A stretch of 64,000 nucleotides of DNA, taken from contig NC_026737.1 in assembly GCF_000210295.1 (NCBI RefSeq), forward strand, positions 1,116,001 through 1,180,000. The letters run 5' to 3'. The stretch comes from Trypanosoma brucei gambiense DAL972. Lineage: Eukaryota > Euglenozoa > Kinetoplastea > Trypanosomatida > Trypanosomatidae. The notes beneath the pieces are model-generated. The model saw only the letters and a list, made by a program, of their open reading frames with translations. It was not told where the DNA came from and made no database searches. The translations under genes were made by a program, and so were the position numbers. Positions within the stretch are counted from its first letter, which is position 1; every line of letters starts with the position of its first letter. Shown in pieces: positions 1 to 10,049 of the stretch.

Positions 1-3000
1 TCACGACAGTGTCCTGGCCCCTTTGTCCACAGAAACGAGTGGTGTTGTGGAGGGTGTCGGACGTCGCGCTCGTGTTAAGCCTTAAACCAGCACATGAGGA
101 AGTTGTGGGGACTCCGCTAGCAAAACGCCCTGCCAACGACACTTGCGACAATACTTTGTGGTTGAGAGGCTGCCCCAGCTGCGTCGATTCCTGGGTTCTC
201 CGTGATGGCGTCGGCGTTTTCTCTACCGATGATGATATCTTGGGGGACTGTGAGCGACATTCCCCTGTGCTAAGTGTTGGTGGGGCACCTGGCGATGTAT
301 TCAGGGTGTTTGGAGCCCCAAACTCTGACGTCTTTTGCTTAGAATCACTCAATGCAGAATCGCAACCGTTGGCCACCGGTCGGCGCGCTGCCGTCGTTTC
401 CCCCAGACGCATACTCTTATCCATCGAGTTTCCCGTTGTTGCATCAAAGTGGGCCGTTTTGGCGGTTTTGAGCTGCTCTCCTCCCTTCAGTTTCCCAGGG
501 TCGTGAGACGCCTCGCACGCAAGCGAGTCTACAGAAAAAATCAGGCTTTCTTGCCTGACTATCGGCAACGGTGCGCTCGAAGGTTGTCTTTTATTATTCA
601 CCGCAGCCGGGGCTGCAGTACCGCTCTTCACTGAACTAGGGGGGTGTAGATGTGAACGATGTACCTCTTCACAAATAAGCCTTTTACCGTCAAGAGCCCT
701 TCTTTCCAACAATACAGTTTCTCCCGCGCACGTAAAGTGTTTCTGAGAAGCGTTTCCTTCCGTTAGTTTGTTGAGCTCCGTGCATAACTGCGTGGAACTG
801 GAACACGGTATTCCAGGGGAAGGGGTTGAATGCCAGGGAGGCAGTAATTCCCTTCCTTGGGCTATAGAGGTGGTGTTCGAGCTGGCCTTATCCCTATTTA
901 CGCAAATGCCCGGTGTACATGGCGTTGGGGGATGTTCCTGCACATGAACATTGCGGACGAAGCGGCCTGGCGGTGCAGTCTCTCCTGACTTTCCATTTAA
1001 TGAAGAAGGCGGCAGCGGTGGGGGCAGGTTCGGCATCCCCACCCGTTCTGTGAGCTTGGATGTATCTAGGCAAGGGGTTGGTGTGCCGCTTCTGCGGTAT
1101 CGGTCACCTGATGGCGTTTCAGACCCTTGCGACGTCTCCTGTTGGTCCCAGTCACCAGCCAGTTCGTTACGAGGAGCACCGCATCCAATCTTCTGTGGAA
1201 GACCAAGCATGTATCCCTTGTGACGCTCAACAGGCACAACATAGGGTGAACTCTTAGCTAACATTTCAGCGCGAGCGCGTAGGCATTGCTCGATGCTCCT
1301 AACGAAGCCTCTTTCCCTTTGAGAAGAACGGTAAAGAGCCTCGAGCCACTGAAACTCGTCGTCCACATTCAGAACCTGAAGGTTCCCTAGGAGCACACCG
1401 CAAACACGACTCTCCAGAAAGGGAAACCGCGAGAGCATGCCGAGGGTCATCGCAGCCAACTCCTCCGCAAGCAGTTTAACCACAGAGCTAACAGACTCCT
1501 CGACAACTGCGACCTCCCTGCGGTCGCCCACCGCGGCATTTTCACGTACTGCTTGTAGCCGGCTTATAAGGGTTTCCAGTCGTGGGTCTGATACGTCGAT
1601 ATCTTCGATAAAGACACCTTCGCATGGCATGTCATGCAGGGACGGCATCAGCTTCTTGAAAGCCTGAACACGGTCTTCTGATGTCTTAATAGCACTCAGA
1701 TTAAAGGGATGTAGCTCCTGTTCACACTTTAACTCCCCGTAGGTGGCGTCACTTGATATATGTACACCAACCTCGGGCACTTTGCGACCCATTTGCGCTG
1801 CACAAATAGAGACTTCATTGACAGCTGATGGCAATTCCTCAAACACACCAGAACCTGCTTCGTTGCTAATTGTACCCACGTACCGGGTGGTCTGTTTCCC
1901 TACATCCGTGTCGGTTAATGCGTGACCTTTGTTCCAGAAAGGCTTCACGAGCGTTGAAGACATAGCGTTGCTGTCACTTTTCCGTGAGACTGCGATCTTT
2001 TGCTTGTTGATGAGGGAACAAAACGTCTCCCCTGACGAAACGGGACGCGCTGTCGCATTGCTTCGGTGCGACGAGAGCGTGCAATCAATGCTAGATGTAG
2101 GGCATGGTACTCGTCGGTGACCAATACTTGTGTCGACAACCCCTTCTGCCGTGTTATTTCCTCCGGATGACCCCACTGCTGCGGGAGTGCCATCGGCAAC
2201 ACCAACCGCCACCGCTACCTGCTTGTCGCACTGTTGTTCACTTGTGATTCTCTCACGACGCTCAGTGAGTTCCTGCGGCAGTGCAGACGACGTGCCCTCT
2301 TCACAGATCGACCTCCTCTTCCCGTCGCTTGGTTGGCGCTGTTTTACACCATGTGCGCAGACCGTCGCGGAATGCGGAGGTGGCAATTCTTTGTTCCTCA
2401 GCTTCGCCTCCTCCAAATCTATTGACAAACGGACCACACACTGCAAACTGTTACTGTCCCTCAAAGAAGTTACAGCTTCGGCTACGATTTGCTCGCTTTC
2501 GGCATTCACAATGTGTGGCATGGCAACTGGGCCGGCGGTGGGCTCAGAGAGAGGCGCTACAGCAGCTGCTTTGTCGGTAAAGTCTCTAGTAGTCAAGCGT
2601 TGCCTTTTCTGCAGCACCGTTAACTCACTACGCACACGATTTTCGTCTTGCCTTTGATCATCGATAAAACGTGAGACGCTGGCCCATGGATCTGGCACTC
2701 CGTCATACTTCCCCGGATCCTTTCGTCGTCGGCAAAAAGCTTCCATAAGCACATTGTGGAAGTACGAAGAAGGATCCATGTCAGTTTTTTCTCTTAATGC
2801 TTTCATACGTGCCGCCGTTATCGTCTCCCCACCGAGTGCATCGGTGCCTTCAGACTCATTTTTGAGATTCTTGAGGGCAGCTTCCACCTTCTCTGTAACA
2901 ACCTGAGAAAGATAATCTCTGCATATCATGAGTGCACCTGGGCCAACAGACAGTACAGGATGTTCTAAAGAAGTTCGCATTCCTTTGCGCACCTCCTCCA

Positions 3001-4192
3001 ACTGCTGGTAGGTCATCTGATGGAATTCACTCCCACTGGAAAAGTAAAAACTATACAATTCTGTCAGGTCCTGCAGTGAATCCTGGAGCTCACTACATCT
3101 CTGGCCTATTGCAAAGTGAATCGCATCCCACATTCGCTTTACTTTGAATTCATCCAACAGCCTGTTGCGTAGTGTGGCCCGCCGCGTCCATGATGCGCTG
3201 GGCACCTGTCGCTTGATTATATGATTAAGGTCAAGCTCCGGAACAACACTCCAAATGAGCTCTTTCTTTACCCGATCCATTAGGCGCTCCTGGACCTCTG
3301 AGGCTGCCGGGCTCAGTGAAACGCTGCGGTTACCATATTGCCAGAATGCCTTCAGTGTGAAAATCGGATGACCCGCGAATACACCACCTCCAACGAAACA
3401 CTGATGTACACTCCACAAAATAAACTCCACAACATCTGTCACCACAGCATCAAAGGCACTCTCTACCATAAATACCAATTCCGCCCACAGCGAATCGCAT
3501 CCTTCGCCACTATAATCGTCAATCACGCGCCCAAAGCGTCCATCACCGAGACCGTTTAGAGCTGACACCAAATCTTTCTGCACTTCACCCACAACACCGC
3601 CGACGCGCTGCAGCGCCGCAGCCATAGACGCGTCCCATTGTTCAAAAGAAGGAGGTAAAGTGCATGCCCCTTTCAATCTGCCTCCCTTTCCCGCACCTAT
3701 CTCCTTGTTGAAGAAGAAGTTTATCCATTCCCACGAAGCAGTACCACCGTGGGTCTTACTTCCACACCTTGTTCCTACAAACTTCGCAACATCCGGGCCA
3801 CCTTCTTCGGTCACCGATGACAACGGCATCTTGCTCATGTTAGCCGTGCATAACTTGCCGTCGCTCCCGGACAACATGGCACAAACGGGCAGCACCTTGC
3901 AGACACCTACAAGCGAGCCAACAACAGATTCCCTCATAAAAATAACAAAATCGTCAGAGACCTTAATACACTCAGCATTGGAGCGATCTTCAAAAAAAGG
4001 ATAAAGAAAGCGCCTCAAGATTGCTGAATAGATTTCTTGCTCTCTACACCTTATCCATTTCACTACCTCCACGTCCTCCTGCTCCAACGTAGAACACAAC
4101 TCCTCAGCAACAAAACAACGCAACCGCTGTCTTAATTCGTAGAAGTGACACCAGCCCTTCAATTCGAGCAGCGCACACACCGGACTCATCAT
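1..4192 (-). CDS. Large protein of unknown function, partial (C-terminus beyond left edge)
   Basis: Reading the minus strand from an ATG-ATG pair at 4192/4189, I found no stop codon down to base 1, which gives 1397 complete codons. An in-frame TGA lies a short way upstream of the ATG, and a strong spliced-leader acceptor sits 36 bases upstream, so the start is well supported. The first ~500 residues look globular and helix-rich, with many Trp, Phe and Leu residues. From about residue 530 the protein becomes Ser/Thr/Pro-rich and low in complexity, interrupted near residues 830-1000 by a more ordered, charged segment. A proline-rich stretch (PNLPPPLPP) lies near residue 1053. I recognise no family. 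The plus-strand reading frames over this region are shadows. It is the first gene downstream of the adenylate cyclase array. The 3' end and total length are unknown. Confidence 0.85.
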   Translation of the reverse strand, partial: MMSPVCALLELKGWCHFYELRQRLRCFVAEELCSTLEQEDVEVVKWIRCREQEIYSAILRRFLYPFFEDRSNAECIKVSDDFVIFMRESVVGSLVGVCKVLPVCAMLSGSDGKLCTANMSKMPLSSVTEEGGPDVAKFVGTRCGSKTHGGTASWEWINFFFNKEIGAGKGGRLKGACTLPPSFEQWDASMAAALQRVGGVVGEVQKDLVSALNGLGDGRFGRVIDDYSGEGCDSLWAELVFMVESAFDAVVTDVVEFILWSVHQCFVGGGVFAGHPIFTLKAFWQYGNRSVSLSPAASEVQERLMDRVKKELIWSVVPELDLNHIIKRQVPSASWTRRATLRNRLLDEFKVKRMWDAIHFAIGQRCSELQDSLQDLTELYSFYFSSGSEFHQMTYQQLEEVRKGMRTSLEHPVLSVGPGALMICRDYLSQVVTEKVEAALKNLKNESEGTDALGGETITAARMKALREKTDMDPSSYFHNVLMEAFCRRRKDPGKYDGVPDPWASVSRFIDDQRQDENRVRSELTVLQKRQRLTTRDFTDKAAAVAPLSEPTAGPVAMPHIVNAESEQIVAEAVTSLRDSNSLQCVVRLSIDLEEAKLRNKELPPPHSATVCAHGVKQRQPSDGKRRSICEEGTSSALPQELTERRERITSEQQCDKQVAVAVGVADGTPAAVGSSGGNNTAEGVVDTSIGHRRVPCPTSSIDCTLSSHRSNATARPVSSGETFCSLINKQKIAVSRKSDSNAMSSTLVKPFWNKGHALTDTDVGKQTTRYVGTISNEAGSGVFEELPSAVNEVSICAAQMGRKVPEVGVHISSDATYGELKCEQELHPFNLSAIKTSEDRVQAFKKLMPSLHDMPCEGVFIEDIDVSDPRLETLISRLQAVRENAAVGDRREVAVVEESVSSVVKLLAEELAAMTLGMLSRFPFLESRVCGVLLGNLQVLNVDDEFQWLEALYRSSQRERGFVRSIEQCLRARAEMLAKSSPYVVPVERHKGYMLGLPQKIGCGAPRNELAGDWDQQETSQGSETPSGDRYRRSGTPTPCLDTSKLTERVGMPNLPPPLPPSSLNGKSGETAPPGRFVRNVHVQEHPPTPCTPGICVNRDKASSNTTSIAQGRELLPPWHSTPSPGIPCSSSTQLCTELNKLTEGNASQKHFTCAGETVLLERRALDGKRLICEEVHRSHLHPPSSVKSGTAAPAAVNNKRQPSSAPLPIVRQESLIFSVDSLACEASHDPGKLKGGEQLKTAKTAHFDATTGNSMDKSMRLGETTAARRPVANGCDSALSDSKQKTSEFGAPNTLNTSPGAPPTLSTGECRSQSPKISSSVEKTPTPSRRTQESTQLGQPLNHKVLSQVSLAGRFASGVPTTSSCAGLRLNTSATSDTLHNTTRFCGQRGQDTVV

Positions 4193-4227
4193 GAAACACG
4201 ACAACGCAACTAGCAAAAGGAAAATAC

Positions 4228-4275
4228 CTGATCATCAAAAAAAGGAAGGGGGAAAATGAGAAGACAAAAAAGACA
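4228..4275 (-). promoter_or_regulatory. Putative spliced-leader acceptor of the left-edge gene
   Basis: On the minus strand a long pyrimidine-rich tract (about 4275 to 4235) is followed by GATCAG, with the AG at 4229-4228. No other AG intervenes between tract and site. The implied 5' UTR is about 35 bases before the ATG at 4192. Trans-splicing at such sites is general in trypanosomes; use of this exact AG is inferred. Confidence 0.7.
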
Positions 4276-4329
4276 ATTTCCAACCATTCAGACACATAAT
4301 CAAAACTGCCTCCATCGCCTCTCCACACA

Positions 4330-5206
4330 CATCATCATTCATGTATCCGATACAAAAACATAAAACATCACTAGGCACAAGAGTAAATGTGTAAATAGAG
4401 CATTATAATATCATAGACGATGCCAGTAACAAAAACAAAGCACACTAGCAGTCACAGTTAACATTCAACTGACAACAGCATGGCAGACATTGTTCAGTTT
4501 CATATTCCTTTGTTGTCTAAAGGTAAAATAGAAAGAATGGGTCTGAGGGAATATGAGGAAAGTTACAATAAGCATATGAAAACATGCAGGAAGCTATGCA
4601 CAGGTATTAGATGTTGTAAATAGTTGTCGGCAGCAGTTTCATTTGAGAAGTACCTCTCACAAGCCAAAATCTCCAAAGGAGAAATGTAAAAAGGGATTGA
4701 AGCAAACACGGAAAATAAACACCAGATGATAGTTTTACTTCATGGCAACCCCCACTTCACGGGTTTCACCTTCTTATCGTACACATCTTTAGGTGTATGA
4801 ACACAACTGATAACAACACTCTAAGGATAGAGAAAGTCACATAGCAACCCAAACAAAATTAATTAATAAAATCGATTGAAAACATAACACTGAAAAAAAA
4901 GATAATAAAAAACTGTAAAAACATATGTGTTTCCATCCAATTCCACACCAAAAACAAGAAGATTTGCGATCTTCAAACACAGTTCTCAAAAGGAGAGTAC
5001 CCATGTCAGAACTAGAAAGCGTCTTTACCACAAAGATATTTAAATCACCCACCATATGAGGAGATTATTGCGTACACAAAAAAGAAAAAAATTAATGGCC
5101 ACTTTATACAAAATAAATCTAAAGAAAAGATTGCACACATGATGTAAAATAACTTATTCATTCACTTCAATAGCAAAGCGCACATATAGCAATGTTACGG
5201 GGAATA
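4330..5206 (-). other. 3' flank of copy A and left end of the array
   Basis: This spacer matches the other array spacers over most of its length, but about 110 bases (roughly 4818-4925) are replaced by unrelated A/T-rich sequence of similar length. A second segment (about 5003-5100) is of the A/B type rather than the C/D/G type. It must contain the 3' UTR of copy A; I cannot place the poly(A) site. No gene is visible. Confidence 0.6.
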
Positions 5207-8200
5207 TTAGCTGGCAGCGCTAACATTTTCCTGTTCAATCAATTGCACGGTACCACAGCGTCCCTCAACACAGGAGGAACTTGAGGATGAAGCAAGCATT
5301 ATAGCAGCTGCTCCTCCAGGTGAGAAGAGACTTCCGCCCCTTTCAAAAGATCCACCGCTACCAGAGGTATTTCTCGTTCCAAAATCCATAACACAACCCA
5401 CCTTCGCAGCAATCCGACGAGTGACACAGCGGCAACTGGCTTCATTCCAAGCATCCATACCTGGGGGTTTCTTAACACGCCAACGCTCACAAAAAGTTGC
5501 AAGCATCTTCTGTCGCTGGGTAGCAGGGAATGTGCCAAGCAGAGCATCAATACAACCAGCAACTTGTTGGGCAGTGGCAGTTAAACCATGTGCGAAAGAT
5601 CCCGACCCACTGGTGATACTACCAGTTACATTATCTTCTTCCTCCTCAAATTCACGGTCAAGGCGCAGAGCAGCAAAGGTACGGCCAGGTACAGCATTCA
5701 ACTGGTACATTTCCACAGGCTTCGGCACACCACGTAGCGGCACATCACCCAAAGGCGTTACATTAAGTTGCTCACGCTCTTCACCACTCAGTGACAGGTA
5801 TGTTGAGCGCGTCATCAGCACCTGACCACCGTTACCAACACTCTCCGTGCGTGCTGCCATGTTGGATGTGCGTCCATAATAGTCGTAACCTTTCGTTACT
5901 TCATCATGACGAATATCACACAATCCAGTATGAATCCCCACACGTACACGCAACCCATTCCACAGTTGCCGATAAACCTCAGGGTCCAGGCTCGCAGTTG
6001 GTGGTGTGTAATCACTGTCATCTTCCGCACGCTTTCGTTCGAATTCACGGTAAGACTCATCGAGCTCAGTGGTCTTCCAGTCATGGTTTAGAAAATCACG
6101 TTGCAAGTCACATGCGAGTTGTGCAGCAGCGAAGGGACTTTTACACGCAATCATAAAAGAGTCTCCAACAGTTTTCACTTCGTAGCACTCATACCGTGTG
6201 ATGAGGGAGCGGATCAAACGGTGATGTGTTGCCACAAGGTCAGGCATTTGCTCAGGGTGTGCTGCCCACTGCGCTGTACTGCTCTCGATGTCAGTGAATA
6301 TTAATGTTACGGGGTCTGTTGGTTCCTTGGGAGCATTATTATTGTCACGGGCGTTCCGGCGTGATGCCGATATAAGTACCAGAACCGTAACAAACAGTGC
6401 CAATACAACAACGCAGCTGACTGCAATAGCAGCAATGTGTCCTCTCTTAAGTCGAAACCATTTAGCGTAACCGTATATCATCAAGGGTGTGACGTGAGTC
6501 ACCACAGGAGACACGGAAGGATTCAGAACACGTGACATCGACCATACAGAAATATGCGTCGCACCATAGTTCACAGCACAGTGTTTCTCTTCAAATGAAG
6601 CTTTGTTAGTACACTTGTCATCAAAAGGACCATATCGCATATCATCAACTGTAATGACAGATTGGCTGAAGATGGCGTCTACAAGCTCCTCCGGCGTTAC
6701 ATGTCCCATACGTTGCAGGACATTTATCATTGCACGTGCGGTGACATATCCAAGTAATGACAATGGCTTCCACTTCGACTCATCTCGTACAACTCTGTGG
6801 AACTCACGTACCAAATCAGATTTTGTGTTCTTATCTCCCCAATGTGGCAGATTCGTTGCGAATAGCAGACGGTCAGCAAATGGCTTGTTACGGAAGGCAC
6901 TCACAAGTTCATCATAGAGTAACGCAACATCAAAGAACGGGACGAAGATACGCACATTATGGTGTTTGCCAAGGTGAGAGAGGATTATGGGGATATCATC
7001 TGAGATGAGACCTGCAACTAATACCTCACCTGCAGTCGGTAGCTTGTCTCTCAAAGTAGAACCTTCACCACTCGCAACAAAGGAGCTTAATGACGATTCA
7101 AAGAAGTCAAGTGTTTTGTTCAGCATCTCTCCAATATCTTTCGTATCACCACTACGCACAATGGCATGCATCTTTCCAGCACCATTTTGTATGATATGCT
7201 CAACTATCACGAATAGTTGTTGCTCAAGTGTTGGTGACAGGTGGATCACATTCCTTCTGGGGTTACTCAGTTGTGGTGTGAGTGTTATGGGATCGATGAA
7301 TGCCATACCCTTCGTCGACAGTAACGAATCATCCACAACACCAAACACAGCAGTTACAACTCGCTCCTTCACTTCATCATACAGAGCTGTAGAAGTATCA
7401 TGAGATTTCGAGGATAGCCAGTGTAAAAAGAATCTATCAGAGTGACCAAGTTGACCCTTTCCAACAACATAAAAGGCACCATCGTATATTGCCTCTGCAG
7501 TACGCAGTGCCTTTGGGTCATCAGTTAGTTTAAACATGATGCCACTCAATGGGGCGTACAGCTGTGACAGGTCTCGATAGCAGCGAGATGAAGTAAGAGC
7601 TAATACACCTTCCTTCATAGGATGTAGACGGAGATCCTCTTCCATCTTCTTCATGTACACCACATTCCCACCCTGATTACATAAACATGATGCACCCCGC
7701 TCACCCGCCATACCACGGCACTCACCACCAAAGTCACCAACAACAATATCATCAATTACATAACGACGTTGATTGTAAAGTGATGTAATAAATGCATCCC
7801 TGCTAGTTAGCCATTCGCGACAACTCAGTGCTTGTTTCAATACCTCTCCAGCAATCCATCCACTCACCATCAGCTCAGCTTCAGTGTCTTGCTCGGTGAA
7901 GTTGCTTTCGTCAACATTTAGGTTAACATTCCAATTATCTTTCGAAAAATTATTTCTGTTAAGTTTCAGGTACTTTGCCATATCATCCTTGAATCGTTTG
8001 ATTGCATCATAGCCATCATCCTTCGCAAGTGGATTAGTCCCAGTTATTATTATCTTATCAGGCACAAACCTGTCTCTACCCAATTCCTTTGCCCACTTGT
8101 TCTTGATGACATATTGGAGTGTAGAGGGTATGAGCAAATATCCACCTTTTGTCCTTTCATCTTCTAATGATTTCATTAGGAATTTCTTCGTATCAGGGAT

Positions 8201-8935
8201 TGGAGAGCCAAATACAATCACACCCTGAGGTCGAGTATTTGCAAACTTATCCCACTCTGCACTGAAGCTACTGTCATCCGATTCCTTACCAATTTGACTC
8301 TTCAATGCAAAAACACCGCACAGTTTGCGATCCATCCGTGTTGTCAATTCCACAGCAAGCTTATATTCATCATCACCATAAGAAACATCTTTCAAGTACA
8401 TGAAACCCAGCCGATGTAACCGTAACTGAGTGATAGCATAACGGAGAAGAGCAAGCATCTCAGCAGCGGGTGATGCTGTCAGGAAGTACAGATTAGGATT
8501 CCAACTGCGTACCTTACTGGATCCTGTGAAGGGTGAGAAACTAATCACATTCTTTTCTTTGAAATATTTCAAGAGACCTAGAGTGTTTTTATCACCCACA
8601 GGTCCCAGTATAACAGGGAGTTCCTTACCATCATTGGTTGTCATGTGTTTCCCGAGATAGTCAGCATATTTAGAATCATCCATGGTTGGAACATATACCA
8701 CTTCCACATTAGCACCTGACGGCGGGTTCCCGTTGGTAATGGATGCGTTGAAGCCTGCAATAATAGGATCATATATCTTTGCTGAAATCTTGTTACTGTA
8801 TAACATGTTGTATACCTTCACCTGTATTTTATCATTTGCAAGTGATGATGCAGTCAGCACCTGTAGTAACAGAGAAAACACTACGTAAGTGAATGCACCA
8901 TCTCTAACATACAATTCACGCATGAAGGTAACCAT
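5207..8935 (-). CDS. GRESAG4: Receptor-type adenylate cyclase, GRESAG4 copy A
   Basis: 1242 residues, intact. It should convert ATP to cAMP at the plasma membrane. An N-terminal signal sequence (hydrophobic core about residues 15-33) precedes a large ectodomain (about 35-830) that resembles two periplasmic-binding-protein-like (Venus flytrap) units. One membrane span follows at about 834-858, then a class III cyclase domain. Catalytic features visible are FTDIESS with metal-binding D882, VKTVGDS with the adenine-contacting K921 and metal-binding D925, D1018 in GYDYYGRT, and N1025 and R1029 in TSNMAARTES. The segment at about 955-992 corresponds to the extra subdomain known from trypanosome cyclases. 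The C-terminal tail is of the common type, with an acidic run EFEEEEDN and a Ser/Gly-rich end. This is the last copy of the array in transcription order. Confidence 0.96.
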   Translation of the reverse strand: MVTFMRELYVRDGAFTYVVFSLLLQVLTASSLANDKIQVKVYNMLYSNKISAKIYDPIIAGFNASITNGNPPSGANVEVVYVPTMDDSKYADYLGKHMTTNDGKELPVILGPVGDKNTLGLLKYFKEKNVISFSPFTGSSKVRSWNPNLYFLTASPAAEMLALLRYAITQLRLHRLGFMYLKDVSYGDDEYKLAVELTTRMDRKLCGVFALKSQIGKESDDSSFSAEWDKFANTRPQGVIVFGSPIPDTKKFLMKSLEDERTKGGYLLIPSTLQYVIKNKWAKELGRDRFVPDKIIITGTNPLAKDDGYDAIKRFKDDMAKYLKLNRNNFSKDNWNVNLNVDESNFTEQDTEAELMVSGWIAGEVLKQALSCREWLTSRDAFITSLYNQRRYVIDDIVVGDFGGECRGMAGERGASCLCNQGGNVVYMKKMEEDLRLHPMKEGVLALTSSRCYRDLSQLYAPLSGIMFKLTDDPKALRTAEAIYDGAFYVVGKGQLGHSDRFFLHWLSSKSHDTSTALYDEVKERVVTAVFGVVDDSLLSTKGMAFIDPITLTPQLSNPRRNVIHLSPTLEQQLFVIVEHIIQNGAGKMHAIVRSGDTKDIGEMLNKTLDFFESSLSSFVASGEGSTLRDKLPTAGEVLVAGLISDDIPIILSHLGKHHNVRIFVPFFDVALLYDELVSAFRNKPFADRLLFATNLPHWGDKNTKSDLVREFHRVVRDESKWKPLSLLGYVTARAMINVLQRMGHVTPEELVDAIFSQSVITVDDMRYGPFDDKCTNKASFEEKHCAVNYGATHISVWSMSRVLNPSVSPVVTHVTPLMIYGYAKWFRLKRGHIAAIAVSCVVVLALFVTVLVLISASRRNARDNNNAPKEPTDPVTLIFTDIESSTAQWAAHPEQMPDLVATHHRLIRSLITRYECYEVKTVGDSFMIACKSPFAAAQLACDLQRDFLNHDWKTTELDESYREFERKRAEDDSDYTPPTASLDPEVYRQLWNGLRVRVGIHTGLCDIRHDEVTKGYDYYGRTSNMAARTESVGNGGQVLMTRSTYLSLSGEEREQLNVTPLGDVPLRGVPKPVEMYQLNAVPGRTFAALRLDREFEEEEDNVTGSITSGSGSFAHGLTATAQQVAGCIDALLGTFPATQRQKMLATFCERWRVKKPPGMDAWNEASCRCVTRRIAAKVGCVMDFGTRNTSGSGGSFERGGSLFSPGGAAAIMLASSSSSSCVEGRCGTVQLIEQENVSAAS

Positions 8936-10049
8936 GATACTGGTAACTCAACGTAATCCAACGTGAAAACTACAAGACAAAAAGGGAATAATAACAAAGT
9001 ATTGGTACAGGATTAAGAGACTGCATATGTACAGATATGTTGGATTGTGACACAATAAGAGTCCATATGATAACTGTATATAAGAGTGTAGGAAAGGGAA
9101 CTATTATGATGGATAGCGTTATATAAGCCATAACAGTGAGAAAGTAATTCAACACACATTCCCCTATACACACATCATTCATGTATCCGATACAAAAACA
9201 TAAAACATCACTAGGCACAAGAGTAAATGTGTAAATAGAGCATTATAATATCATAGACGATGCCAGTAACAAAAACAAAGCACACTAGCAGTCACAGTTA
9301 ACATTCAACTGGCAACAGCATGGCAGACATTGTTCAGTTTCATATTCCTTGGTTGTCTAAAGGTAAAATAGAAAGAATGGGTCTGAGGGAATATGAGGAA
9401 AGTTACGATAAGCATATGAAAACATGCAGGAAGCTATGCACAGGTATTAGATGTTGTAAATAGTTGTCGGCAGCAGTTCCATTTGAGAAGTACCTCTCAC
9501 AAGCCAAAATCTCCAAAGGAGAAATGTAAAAAGGGATTGAAGCAAACACGGAAAATAAACACCAGATGATAGTTTTACTTCATGGCAACCCCCACTTCAC
9601 GGGTTTCACCTTCTTATCGTACACATCTTTAGGTGTATGAACACAACTGATAACAACACATTAGAGGTAGAACCTCACTTGACCACAGCACACACAAACG
9701 GCAATTTAAGCTTATTTAACTAATAAATATATTATTTAAAAGAGTGAGATAATCAAAAGTGGTATGGGTGCTCACATCCAATTCCACACCAAAAACAAGA
9801 AGATTTGCGATCTTCAAACACAGCTATCAAAAGGAGAGTACCCATGTCAGAAATGGAAAGCGTCTTTATCTACAGAGATATTTTAAGCACCCACCATATG
9901 AGGAGATTCTTGTATTTACAAAAGTAAAAAAAAATTAATGGCCACTTTATACAAAATAAATCTAAAGAAAAGATTGCACACATGATGTAAAACAACTTAT
10001 TCATTCACTTCAATAGCAAAGCGCACATACAGCAATGTTACGGGGAATA
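8936..10049 (-). other. Spacer between copies A and B (5' UTR of A, 3' UTR of B)
   Basis: 1114 bases of array spacer. On the minus strand the pyrimidine run TTCCCTTTCCT is followed by ACAG, with the AG at 9075-9074; this is the probable spliced-leader acceptor of copy A and gives a 5' UTR near 139 bases. The B-side 3' flank has the common middle segment (about 9658-9770) and the A/B-type segment at about 9847-9943. A small 82-codon frame upstream of A recurs in other spacers, but nothing supports it as a gene. Confidence 0.6.
9074..9101 (-). promoter_or_regulatory. Putative spliced-leader acceptor of copy A
   Basis: A minus-strand pyrimidine run (about 9101-9090) is followed about 15 bases later by ACAG at 9077-9074. 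The equivalent AG is kept upstream of copy B (13921-13920) but reads AA upstream of copies C to F. Confidence 0.5.

Noticed and set aside
5421..7403. Conserved plus-strand frames (134, 121, 104 and 138 codons) opposite the cyclase genes, repeated in every copy
   Set aside because: They recur only because the coding strand beneath them is conserved. They follow the frame breaks and substitutions of the cyclase genes, and a plus-strand transcript is not expected in this one-way cluster.
8970..9218. An 82-codon hydrophobic minus-strand frame upstream of copy A, also present upstream of several other copies
   Set aside because: It spans the putative splice acceptor, so the mature mRNA would not contain its start. 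Conservation is explained by repeat identity.
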